The notes under the pieces were generated by a model. That model saw nothing but the letters and a program-made list of their open reading frames with translations. It had not been told where the DNA came from and made no database searches. Shown one piece after another: positions 32,455-41,044 of a stretch of DNA of 64,000 nucleotides. How positions within the stretch are numbered: position 1 is the first letter of the stretch; each line of letters begins with the position of its first letter. Position numbers and translations under genes: made by a program. The stretch is from CAIKBL01 sp964555355 (lineage in GTDB: Bacteria > Pseudomonadota > Gammaproteobacteria > Ga0077536): positions 248,001 through 312,000 of the forward strand of contig CAZKRY010000002.1 in assembly GCA_964555355.1 (NCBI GenBank). The letters run 5' to 3'.

Positions 32455-34773
32455 ATGCAATTCGCCATTCCAGGTTCTGAAATTTTTGTCAGCCGGCCGG
32501 TCGATCCGGAGACCTTGATGCGCAGCCTGCCCTCTCACTTGCGCGTGCATACGGTGAGCGCGGAGACAGTCGCCGCGCTCGATCCATTGACGTACGAAGT
32601 GGTCCGCCATCGCTTGTGGTCCATCACGGATGAAATGGGCGAGACACTGCGGCGGATGTCTGGCTCGCCCATCGTCACGGAATCGAATGATTTTGATTTC
32701 ACCATCAACGATGAAGTCGGCCAGGAAGTCCAGATTGGGCTTTACAACACCATGCTCGCCGGCGCCATTGATCTCGCCATCTACTGGACCTTGCAACACC
32801 GCGCGGATAATCCCGGTATCGAAGACGGCGACATGTACCTGTGTAACGATCCGTGGATCGGCGGCGGCTTGCATCAAAGTGATGCGGTGGTCTTCGCGCC
32901 GATCTTTCACGACGGCCGCCTTTTCGCGTGGACCAGCGCCATCTGCCATCAGCCGGATCTCGGTGGCTCGGCGCCCGGCTCGATGCCAATCTTGGCGGCC
33001 GACGTGTTTTCGGAGTCCGTCCCTACCCCGCCGATTAAAGTCGTACGCAATCTGCAACTACAACGCGATGTGGCGGATGCGTGGGTGCGGCGTTCGCGCG
33101 TGCCGCTGTTGGTGGGACTCGATCTGCGCGCCAAGGTCGGCGCCAATGCGGTCGGCCGCCGGCGTTTAGTGGCGCTCATCGATCAATATGGCGCGGATAC
33201 GGTCAAAGCCGTCATGAAACGCATGATGGATGACGCCGAACACCGCCTACGCGACAAGTTGCGCGCGGTGCCGGACGGTACGTGGCGCGCCACGGGTTGG
33301 CAGGATCAAGCGTTCTTGGGCGACCGCGCCACGCATTGCACGCAACTCGCGATGACCAAGACCGGTGATCGGTTGATCTTCGATTTCACCGGCACCGATC
33401 CACAGGCCGGGGTCATCAGTTGCACGTACGCCGGTTCGCGCGGCGGCATCATGCTCGCACTTCTGCCAACACTCGCCGGCGATATCCCGTGGGCAGCCGG
33501 CGGCTTGATGCGTTGCTTCGATATCGTGACGCCGGAAGGCACACTCAACAACGCGACCTTCCCCGCCGCCGTGAACAAGGCGCCGATCGCCTCTGCCTGG
33601 GCCATCGGCAATCTCGCCTCGCAGTGTTTGTCGCAGATGCTCGATCGCGAAGTCGATATGCAAGCCAGCGTGCAAGCCTCGTGTTGCGGCACCTGGAATA
33701 CCGCGGTGGTGGCGGGACTCGATCAACGCGCCGCGCAAGCGACGCCGTTTTTGAATGTCGTCATGGATTCGATGGCCGGCGGTTACGGCGCGCGGCCGAC
33801 CGCGGATGGCATGGATACCGGCGGACTTTTCTGCATCCCAATGGGCAAGGCGCCGGATGTCGAGATGACGGAACTCCTTTATCCGCTGCTGATGTTATGG
33901 CGGCGGGAGGAACCCGATTCCGGCGGCGCCGGACGCCAACGCGGTGGGGTGAGCGCGTCCGTCGCAATGACTCCGCATGGCACCGCGATACCTTCTGCGT
34001 TGGTGTTATCGAGTGCCGGCATGGCCACCGCGCAGAACCAAGGCTTGGCCGGTGGCGCGCCTGGCAATTTGGGCACCAACCTCACCGTGCGCGGCAGCAC
34101 CCTCGCCGCGCAATTCGCGCAAGGCGCGTTGCCGGATTCGCTGGAAGCCTGCGGCGGCACACTTGAAGTTGCGCAGTGTTTTAGCGGTGGCATTCTGTCG
34201 CCGGGGGATGTGCTTTATCTGCACTGCCAAGGTGGAGGTGGTTATGGCGATCCGCTGAAGCGCGATCCCGCGCGTGTGCAACGCGATGTGGCGAGTGGCC
34301 GAGTGTCGGTTGACGCCGCGCGCGATCTGTATGGCGTATGCATCACCGCGGAAGGCGCACTGGATGCCGCGGCGACGGCGACGCGCCGCGGTGCGCTGCT
34401 CGCCGCGCGTCGCGAAGAAGCCGCGCAGCCAAGCACTCAATCGCACGTGCCTATCGTTACCGCGCATTCGCGTCCACTCGATGACAACCTCGTTTTCGGG
34501 CGCACGCAGACCGGCCATGAAACCGTCGCCTGCCGGCACTGCGCGCGCGCGTTGGAAGATGATCAAAGCCGCTTGTTACTCGCGCGACGCGATGCCCCGT
34601 CACGCAGTGCCGGCCCATCCGTGATCACCGATCCCGCCACTTTCATCGACGCGCAAGTCGTCTTCCGCGAATACTTCTGTCCGGGTTGTTGGAGCCGGGT
34701 GCATTGCGGGCTGGTGCCGGCCGCGCATGACGATGTGGTCGCGGGTTATCGCGTCGCGCCGTTGTCCACATGA
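32455..34773 (+). CDS. HyuB/acetone-carboxylase alpha-like with C-terminal zinc domain
   Basis: 772 residues. Residues about 35-600 are the hydantoinase B/acetone carboxylase alpha domain, with NDPWIGGGLHQSDAVVF and ICHQPDLGGSAPG supplying the His/Asp metal-site region. The last 80 residues carry CRHC and CPGC pairs (CRHCARALE, then YFCPGCWSRVHCG), resembling the separate gamma subunit of acetone carboxylase. So this looks like an alpha-gamma fusion, explaining the absence of a separate acxC. The ATG at 32455 is preferred over the TTG at 32428, which lies inside the MITE. Confidence 0.8.
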   Translation: MQFAIPGSEIFVSRPVDPETLMRSLPSHLRVHTVSAETVAALDPLTYEVVRHRLWSITDEMGETLRRMSGSPIVTESNDFDFTINDEVGQEVQIGLYNTMLAGAIDLAIYWTLQHRADNPGIEDGDMYLCNDPWIGGGLHQSDAVVFAPIFHDGRLFAWTSAICHQPDLGGSAPGSMPILAADVFSESVPTPPIKVVRNLQLQRDVADAWVRRSRVPLLVGLDLRAKVGANAVGRRRLVALIDQYGADTVKAVMKRMMDDAEHRLRDKLRAVPDGTWRATGWQDQAFLGDRATHCTQLAMTKTGDRLIFDFTGTDPQAGVISCTYAGSRGGIMLALLPTLAGDIPWAAGGLMRCFDIVTPEGTLNNATFPAAVNKAPIASAWAIGNLASQCLSQMLDREVDMQASVQASCCGTWNTAVVAGLDQRAAQATPFLNVVMDSMAGGYGARPTADGMDTGGLFCIPMGKAPDVEMTELLYPLLMLWRREEPDSGGAGRQRGGVSASVAMTPHGTAIPSALVLSSAGMATAQNQGLAGGAPGNLGTNLTVRGSTLAAQFAQGALPDSLEACGGTLEVAQCFSGGILSPGDVLYLHCQGGGGYGDPLKRDPARVQRDVASGRVSVDAARDLYGVCITAEGALDAAATATRRGALLAARREEAAQPSTQSHVPIVTAHSRPLDDNLVFGRTQTGHETVACRHCARALEDDQSRLLLARRDAPSRSAGPSVITDPATFIDAQVVFREYFCPGCWSRVHCGLVPAAHDDVVAGYRVAPLST

Positions 34774-34783
34774 GCCATCGGCG

Positions 34784-35431
34784 ATGACGCGAAGCGCACG
34801 CCCGGCCCGATCTCGACCGAATGTCGACACGCGCGCCCGCATTCTCACCGCCGCGCGCGAGCTCGTTGCCCGCCACGGTTACACCGGCACTAGCATTTCA
34901 CTCATTTGCCACGACGCCGGGATCAACGCAAGTTCGTTGTATTGGTTTTTCTCAAGCAAGGAAGATCTGTTTCTTGCGGTTATCGAGGAAGGTGCCGCGG
35001 ACTTTCTAAAAGCAGTCGCCCTACCGGCAAACGAACGGCCGGCGCATCAAGACGCAATGGCGACGGTGGCACGGCGCTTAGCGGATAACGCGCTCTTTCT
35101 GCGCGTGCTATTAGTCATGATGCTTGAAGCCCGCGATTTATCGCCCGCGTTTCGCGCCAAAGTCGCGGAGATCCGCGCGCGCTCGCTCGAATGGTGGCGC
35201 GCGTTACTTGAAGGCATGTTCGCGCCATTGGGGAACACCGGCGCCCGCCTGCTCGCCGCGGATATGGCATTGCTATGTCGCTCCGCCATCAATGGCGCTT
35301 TCATCGGCGAGCAATTCGGCGAAGCGGTGAGCGTGGAAACGGTCATGCGCCAGTTGTTGATGCTGATCGAATGCCTCGTGCAACGTTTGCAAAGGGAGCG
35401 GCGAGCCGCTAAGCGCAAACAGTCGCCCTAG
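34784..35431 (+). CDS. TetR-family transcriptional regulator
   Basis: 215 residues. An N-terminal TetR helix-turn-helix spans residues about 14-60 (DTRARILTAARELVARHGYTGTSISLICHDAG followed by SSLYWFFSSKEDLF, here named by its key words RILTAARELVARHGY and SLYWFFSSKEDLF). The rest is the ligand-binding helical domain. The start at 34784 gives a usual N-terminus. It is 11 nt downstream of the carboxylase gene in the same direction, so it probably controls this operon, with the carboxylase substrate or product as likely ligand. Confidence 0.85.
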   Translation: MTRSARPARSRPNVDTRARILTAARELVARHGYTGTSISLICHDAGINASSLYWFFSSKEDLFLAVIEEGAADFLKAVALPANERPAHQDAMATVARRLADNALFLRVLLVMMLEARDLSPAFRAKVAEIRARSLEWWRALLEGMFAPLGNTGARLLAADMALLCRSAINGAFIGEQFGEAVSVETVMRQLLMLIECLVQRLQRERRAAKRKQSP

Positions 35432-35442
35432 GTAGGGAGCGA

Positions 35443-38400
35443 CTAAGGTGCCGATGGCTGCGGGCTGGTGACGAGCGCGCTCGCCGCGGTCACGGATTTC
35501 ACATGAACATCCCGCTGCGGATACGGGATTTCGATGCCGTGCCGGGAGAAGGCAGCGTAGATGGCGGAATACAACTCATGGCGCACATCGCTGCGGTGGA
35601 CGAGTTCTTCGGCATACACCTGCAATTCAATATTCAACGCACTATCGCCAAAACCAACCAGTACGGCTTGCGGCGCGGGCTCATCCATTACCTTGGGATG
35701 CGCACACGCTAATTCGAGTAATAATCGCACCGCCTGCGCGACGTCCGCACCGTAGGCGATGCCCACTTGAATCACGACGCGAGTCACCTGATCGCTCAAG
35801 GTCCAATTGACGAAACGCTCCGTGATAAAGGTTTTGTTCGGGACGACGATTTCTTTGTTGTCCATATCGCGAATGGTGGTCGCGCGGATCTGGATGCGTG
35901 TGACCTTGCCGCTCATGTCGCCGATGGTCACAACATCACCCACACGTACTGGGCGCTCAAACAACAAAATCAAGCCGGAAATGAAATTGGCGAAGATCTC
36001 TTGCAAGCCAAATCCAAGGCCGACACCGAGCGCCGCCACCAGCCACTGCACTTGCGACCAGCGCAAACCGAGCGTACTCAAGACCATGCTTAAACCCACC
36101 GCGACGATCACATACTGCAAGAGACTCGTTATTGCGTAACGACTGCCGTGATGCACGCGCAGGCGCTGCAACACACCAATATCGAGCACCCCGGGCAGAT
36201 TGCGCGACGCGACAACGGTGATGACCAAGATAACCAGCGCGGCGAGTAGACTCGCGAGTGTGATCGGCTGCACTGTCACGGCTCCCGCCGCGTCCTTGAA
36301 CGAAATACTCCACAGGCTCAAATCATCGAAGAAATTAAGCGCGGGAATCACCGGCTGCCAAACCGCAAGCAACCCTAACGCGAGCGACCATCCCACCACG
36401 TTGCGCGCGACCAATAAAGCCTGCGTGCGGAATTTGTTGAGCGCAAGCTTCCGTTCGCTCTCGGTCTCGGCGTCACCGCTCTCGTTGACCGGGGACGCCC
36501 CGAACCGCGTCGAGGCAAGCTCGATCCAACGCAAACTCAAGCGATAAACCAATAGCCCGCTCGCGAGCAACAGCATGCTTAACAAAAAGTAGGCGGAGAG
36601 TTCACGGGCCGTATAGTGATAGCCAATCCCCGACAGCAGCGCGAATACCGTCGGCGGCAAGATAATCAACAACCACCACAACGTGCGCCAGGCCTGATTG
36701 GCGGAGCCAGCGGCATGCGAGCGCCGCAAGCGTTGGATGGCGCGGTAGGCAAAGACGCTCAAACTGGCCATGGCCAGCAGAAACAAAACTCTTTGGACGG
36801 TGTGCACGAGCGTGCTGCTCGACATCGACAAATCCAATCCGAGCGCCGCGCTGTAGGTTGGAATAAAAAACACCGTGAAGCGCCGCCACATCGCCCGCAA
36901 GGCCGAGGTCAGTGCCGGCGCCGCCTGAAAGTGGGAGGTGAACAGGCCATCCGAAATGGCAGCCTCTGCGCACCAGCGAGAAAAGAACGTGAGTGCCGCG
37001 GCTAACTGCAATGCGTATTCCAAGGCGCTTCCGAATGGGGTCGTGCCGCTGCCCAGCGCAATCATCCTACTCAAGACAAATAACAACACCGCGACCGGTA
37101 GCGCGATCACACTAATTAAACCTAACCAGCGCAGGGTACTGCCGATATGTGCATCGCCCTGATCGAAAGTTTGAGCACGCAGGATCTCGACATGCGCCCG
37201 GACTCGCCGACGGGCTCTGAATAAGAACAACACGATACCAACCGCGAGCGCCGCCAATAGCATGCGTTGGCGTAGACCCTGTGTGGTGGCTGTCGCGAGC
37301 GAGGTGATATCGTCGGTGATCCGGAGATCGTTGATTTCGGCGATCGCGCGGGTGATGACCTGCGCGCTCAACGCAGGTTCGTTCGGGATCCATAATAGAC
37401 GCTCGTCCAGCAATGCTTGGTAAGTCTGAACATGACTCACCAATTGCTGCAGTTCGCTATCCACGGAATCGAGCGCTTTTAAGTAGCTCGCATAACTCGC
37501 ATCGAGCGAACCCAACAAAGCTTGCTGCGCTTCGCGCAAATTTCTTAAGTCACGGGGATTTGATTCGACGGAGACTTGGTTAGGTGCCGAGAGGACTTCG
37601 CGCAAAAACCGTTGGCGTTCGTCAAGCTCGATGCGCTGCAAGCCGACCCGCGTCACTTCCGCGATCACGTCGCTACTTTGACGGCGTAATTCATCGATGC
37701 GGGGCAAACGGCGGCGCTGATCGACCAAAATGCGGCCGAGGCCGCTCGAAGTTCCCGCCAATTGCAGGCGCTGACGTGCGGTTTCGATATCCGTTTGCAG
37801 ACGTTGCCGCGTGAGTTCCAAGGCGCTTCGAACGTCAACGGTCTTGGATTGCCGCGCAATGGTGTCGGCCAGGTCCCGCCCTAACGTGCGGTTTTCTTCT
37901 GACACACGCTGCGCCTCCGGCGACATGTCGGCGATCCCCGCCGCGACTTGTTCCGCCGCCGCCTGCGCGGTTTGCGTCTCAGCTTCGCGACGTTCGAGCA
38001 ACAAGGCTTCAAGTGCCGCGGTGCGCGCCGACAGCCGCTCGATGTCGAGCACGGTGGCATCGCGGCGCAATCGGATGTTCTCTTCCCGGGTTGGCTGGGC
38101 GACTTGCTCTTGATTGAGCATTTCGAGCTGCGCTTGCAACGCAAGATATTCGGCTTCCTGGGCAATGCGCTCGGCGCGTAACACGGTGTCGCTGGTCGCG
38201 ACGCCCTGTTCACGGGCGGCGTCGAGTTCGGCGCCGCGTTGGTTGAGCGCCCGCTTTTCTTCTTCGATCGCCTGCGGGCGCAACGCAAGCGCACGCAATT
38301 TCAACTCATACCCCCCAAGCTTGCCCTCAAGGCCCACTCGTTCGGAGCGGGTGTTTTCGAGCAAATTTTCGATGGCAGCGGCGTCTAGCGTTCGTTCCCG

Positions 38401-38706
38401 CTGGGTGACGCCCGGGATCCCCTTGCTGCGCGTAAGCGCCACGATTTTCTCCGCGAGCTCACGACGGACCTCGGCGCCGCGCGCCGCGACGCGTTGATGA
38501 TCGGCTGCTGCGCGCGTGAATTCCTGCTGCGCTTCCAGGGCGGCTTTGGCCCGTGCGAACCGCGGCTCGAGCTGGCTGCGAAGGGTCTCGTCGGCATTCG
38601 CGGTCATCTCCAAATGCCGAGCTTCCACTTCTTCCAAGGTAAGCGCGCTAACGCTCGCGGACGCCAGTACCAACACCCAAAAAAACAGCGCGTAACGCAG
38701 TGACAT
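35443..38706 (-). CDS. large MscK/KefA-like mechanosensitive channel
   Basis: 1087 residues. A signal peptide (MSLRYALFFWVLVLASASVSA) starts at 38706; the longer frame upstream is discarded for that reason. Residues about 25-480 are a coiled-coil periplasmic domain of Glu/Arg/Gln-rich helices. About 11 membrane helices follow, ending in the MscS domain with GLGFGLQEIFANFISGLILLFERP and RVGDVV...GKVTRIQIRATTIRD. It opens under membrane tension and releases solutes during osmotic down-shock. Size matches E. coli MscK (1120 aa). Confidence 0.85.
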   Translation of the reverse strand: MSLRYALFFWVLVLASASVSALTLEEVEARHLEMTANADETLRSQLEPRFARAKAALEAQQEFTRAAADHQRVAARGAEVRRELAEKIVALTRSKGIPGVTQRERTLDAAAIENLLENTRSERVGLEGKLGGYELKLRALALRPQAIEEEKRALNQRGAELDAAREQGVATSDTVLRAERIAQEAEYLALQAQLEMLNQEQVAQPTREENIRLRRDATVLDIERLSARTAALEALLLERREAETQTAQAAAEQVAAGIADMSPEAQRVSEENRTLGRDLADTIARQSKTVDVRSALELTRQRLQTDIETARQRLQLAGTSSGLGRILVDQRRRLPRIDELRRQSSDVIAEVTRVGLQRIELDERQRFLREVLSAPNQVSVESNPRDLRNLREAQQALLGSLDASYASYLKALDSVDSELQQLVSHVQTYQALLDERLLWIPNEPALSAQVITRAIAEINDLRITDDITSLATATTQGLRQRMLLAALAVGIVLFLFRARRRVRAHVEILRAQTFDQGDAHIGSTLRWLGLISVIALPVAVLLFVLSRMIALGSGTTPFGSALEYALQLAAALTFFSRWCAEAAISDGLFTSHFQAAPALTSALRAMWRRFTVFFIPTYSAALGLDLSMSSSTLVHTVQRVLFLLAMASLSVFAYRAIQRLRRSHAAGSANQAWRTLWWLLIILPPTVFALLSGIGYHYTARELSAYFLLSMLLLASGLLVYRLSLRWIELASTRFGASPVNESGDAETESERKLALNKFRTQALLVARNVVGWSLALGLLAVWQPVIPALNFFDDLSLWSISFKDAAGAVTVQPITLASLLAALVILVITVVASRNLPGVLDIGVLQRLRVHHGSRYAITSLLQYVIVAVGLSMVLSTLGLRWSQVQWLVAALGVGLGFGLQEIFANFISGLILLFERPVRVGDVVTIGDMSGKVTRIQIRATTIRDMDNKEIVVPNKTFITERFVNWTLSDQVTRVVIQVGIAYGADVAQAVRLLLELACAHPKVMDEPAPQAVLVGFGDSALNIELQVYAEELVHRSDVRHELYSAIYAAFSRHGIEIPYPQRDVHVKSVTAASALVTSPQPSAP

Positions 38707-38873
38707 CGTCGACAACGAACAACGAGCGGGCATCAAAGGAAGCGAGTCTGGCATCGTTGCAGGGATAGGGCTAAATTCGCTATCAAGTTTTGGCCGCAGT
38801 GTATAAAACATTATTTTGAATCGAGTGCCACCAAAAGACAGCGCGTTGACCGGTGCCCGCGCAACGGCGCGGC

Positions 38874-38897
38874 GGCGGTCTACCGGCGTGGACCGCC
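38874..38897. repeat. inverted repeat upstream of 167-aa gene
   Basis: GGCGGTC (38874-38880) and GACCGCC (38891-38897) form a 7-bp inverted repeat with a 10-nt spacer, 22 nt before the ATG at 38920 and in the 213-bp gap between divergent genes. It may be an operator or a translational hairpin. Confidence 0.3.
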
Positions 38898-38919
38898 ATG
38901 ATACATCGGGAGCGGGCCT

Positions 38920-39423
38920 ATGAAGGTCCCTTCGACTTGGATTGCACTCGCGTGCGTATTGCTTGCGGTGAATGTTCGCGCCGTCCCCTTGGAACCGCGC
39001 TTTGAACCGCCGCCCTTCTTGCGTGGTCCGCTGCTGACGCGCGCGGCCACCGGCAACACGTACAGCTATTTGGGCCGTACGCGGTTTCCCGACGCGCGCC
39101 TCACCATCACTTTGGTCGAAGTACCGACCGCGTTGGCCGATACCGGCGCCAAGGCCTGCATCGAGGCCTTCGTGCACGAACACCGCACGCGGCTTCCGGC
39201 GCTAGTCGCCGGGCCGAGCAAACAAGCGCTCATCGTCAACGATATTGCGTTAGAGACTTGGTCGTGGCTCGCGCATGCCAATAATTCCAGCCTTTCCGGC
39301 GTCATCGCGTGTACGATCCATGGTCGTTACTACCTTGCCATCGCCTTCGAGGACGCGCTCGGTAATATCACGAATTCTTTTCCCGGCATACGCCGCGCGT
39401 TACGGAGCCTCGTCCTACAATGA
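38920..39423 (+). CDS. exported hypothetical protein
   Basis: 167 residues with an N-terminal signal peptide (MKVPSTWIALACVLLAVNVRA). The mature part shows strand-like segments (ARLTITLVEVP, GVIACTIHGRYYLAIAFED) and two cysteines (ACIEAF and IACTI) that could form a disulfide. No family is recognised. It overlaps the yhhQ start by 4 nt (ATGA) and is probably translated together with it, but no functional link is clear. Confidence 0.7.
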   Translation: MKVPSTWIALACVLLAVNVRAVPLEPRFEPPPFLRGPLLTRAATGNTYSYLGRTRFPDARLTITLVEVPTALADTGAKACIEAFVHEHRTRLPALVAGPSKQALIVNDIALETWSWLAHANNSSLSGVIACTIHGRYYLAIAFEDALGNITNSFPGIRRALRSLVLQ

Positions 39424-40127
39424 CCCCACGTTATCGGTATTTCGATCTGGTGTTGGCCGGCTTTGTCACGGTGTTGCTATGTGCCAACCTCATCGGGCCG
39501 GCCAAAACCTGTGCGCTCGTACTGCCGTTTCTGGCAACACCGCTGGTGTTTGGCGCGGGCAATCTGTTTTTCCCGTTTAGTTATATTTTCGGCGATGTCT
39601 TAACCGAGGTTTATGGCTACGCGCGTGCACGGCGGGTCATTTGGGCAGGCTTTGGCGCGATGATCTTTGCAAGTGCGATGTCATGGTTGGTGATCACGCT
39701 GCCCGCTAACGCGGACTCCCCGTATAACACGCAACTACAACCCGCGCTCGAAATCGTCTTTGGCAATACGTGGCGCGTGGTCGGGGCATCGGTGGTCGCG
39801 TTCTGGGTGGGCGATTTCGTTAATTCGTTCGTGCTCGCCAAGATGAAAGTATGGACCGACGGACGTCACCTCTGGGCGCGCACAATCGGCTCGACGATCG
39901 TCGGGCAGGGCGTCGACAGTGTGATTTTTTACCCGGCGGCGTTTTATGGGATATGGGACAGCGACACACTCGCGCGCGTCGTGTTTTTTAATTGGGTGTT
40001 CAAGGTCACGGTGGAAGTGGTGATGACGCCCGTCACCTACGCCATCGTCGGTCGCTTGAAGCGTGCCGAGCAAAGCGATGTCTACGATCGCAATACTAAT
40101 TTCACGCCATTTTCGTTGGCGGATTAA
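39420..40127 (+). CDS. yhhQ: queuosine precursor transporter YhhQ (VUT family)
   Basis: 235 residues of the VUT/YhhQ family with about six membrane helices. The characteristic segments PFSYIFGDVLTEVYGYARARRVIW and FWVGDFVNSFVLAKMKVWTDGR are present (named by key parts IFGDVLTEVYGY and GDFVNSFVLAKMK). The transporter imports preQ0/preQ1 for tRNA queuosine synthesis across the inner membrane. It starts at an ATGA overlap with the exported hypothetical protein and overlaps the end of the convergent gene by 4 nt. Confidence 0.88.
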   Translation: MTPRYRYFDLVLAGFVTVLLCANLIGPAKTCALVLPFLATPLVFGAGNLFFPFSYIFGDVLTEVYGYARARRVIWAGFGAMIFASAMSWLVITLPANADSPYNTQLQPALEIVFGNTWRVVGASVVAFWVGDFVNSFVLAKMKVWTDGRHLWARTIGSTIVGQGVDSVIFYPAAFYGIWDSDTLARVVFFNWVFKVTVEVVMTPVTYAIVGRLKRAEQSDVYDRNTNFTPFSLAD

Positions 40128-40891
40128 GCAAGCACGCCCGTTCCGATGATTGGCGCGGGCGCTTTCAGCGGAAACGCCTCACCCGGCTTGGCGACTTTGA
40201 ATCCTTGCGCGACCAATCTTGCGCCAGCGGCTGCCGATTCGTAGTGATAAGCCACGATGCGCGCGAGCTGCTCGTTATCGTACTCGCGCTTAAGATCGGC
40301 GGCACCGCAATGCGCGGGCGAGCCGTGTTCGGCGCAATCATGAAAGATGGTTTCCCCGGCGGCCGCGAAACTCGCGAGGATTTCCGGGATCGGCCGCGTA
40401 TCACCCGAATACAGAAATGCGCCGGGCAGTGCAACGCCAAACGCCGCCAGATAGCCGCTATGCCGCACGGGAAACACCGAGAACAATAAATTTTCCAACC
40501 AAAAATGATCCTGCACCGGCACGAGGCGAAATGCGTCCCAAAAATTGGCGCCGCCTTCGCTCAATACAAACGGCGAATTGGCAAGCTTTTGATGGAGCGC
40601 GACGATGAGGTGCGAGGGCACAAATAACCGAATATTCGCCGGCTGCGGGAAGAACGAGCGATAAAAAAGTTGTTCAACACCCCCGATATGATCGAGATGC
40701 AGGTGCGAAATAAAAACCGCCGAAGGTAGGCGCCCCGCGTAATGCCGTGCATAGTCGTCGAGCGTGTGGGGTCCGCAGTCGATGAGTAACAAAGGCTCGC
40801 CGTTGCGCTCAAGCACCGCCGACGCGCTGCCAAGTTCGGCCGCACGCGCATTGCCCACCCCGAGAAAACGAAAATGATATTGCTGGGTCAT
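40124..40891 (-). CDS. metallo-beta-lactamase-fold hydrolase
   Basis: 255 residues. The HLHLDH metal motif is at residues about 63-68 (VFISHLHLDHIGG), with the later conserved aspartate in YSGDTRPIPE and histidine region HDCAEHG typical of the RNase Z-like/MBL fold. The enzyme likely cleaves a phosphodiester or ester using two Zn ions. The substrate cannot be inferred. It is monocistronic and converges on yhhQ. Confidence 0.8.
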   Translation of the reverse strand: MTQQYHFRFLGVGNARAAELGSASAVLERNGEPLLLIDCGPHTLDDYARHYAGRLPSAVFISHLHLDHIGGVEQLFYRSFFPQPANIRLFVPSHLIVALHQKLANSPFVLSEGGANFWDAFRLVPVQDHFWLENLLFSVFPVRHSGYLAAFGVALPGAFLYSGDTRPIPEILASFAAAGETIFHDCAEHGSPAHCGAADLKREYDNEQLARIVAYHYESAAAGARLVAQGFKVAKPGEAFPLKAPAPIIGTGVLA

Positions 40892-40993
40892 CGTGGGTAC
40901 GCACGATACGGGAGTGGGCGCGGGATTTCACGCCCCTGACAGCAAAGAAAGATACCGACTTTCATACGTTGAGGTTCGTTGCACTCACCCCAA

Positions 40994-41019
40994 CAAAAAA
41001 AGGGGCGCAACGGCGCCCC
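40994..41019 (-). terminator. Rho-independent terminator of amtB
   Basis: On the minus strand GGGGCGC and GCGCCCC form a 7-bp stem with a 4-nt loop, followed by seven Ts. It begins 26 nt after the amtB stop codon at 41045. This is a clear intrinsic terminator. Confidence 0.9.
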
Positions 41020-41044
41020 AAGAGTTTAGAGGAGAGAAACTTAG

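Noticed and set aside
38707..39183. N-terminal extension of the MscK-like protein
   Set aside because: The longer frame overlaps the divergent exported-protein gene and would bury the clear signal peptide starting at 38706.
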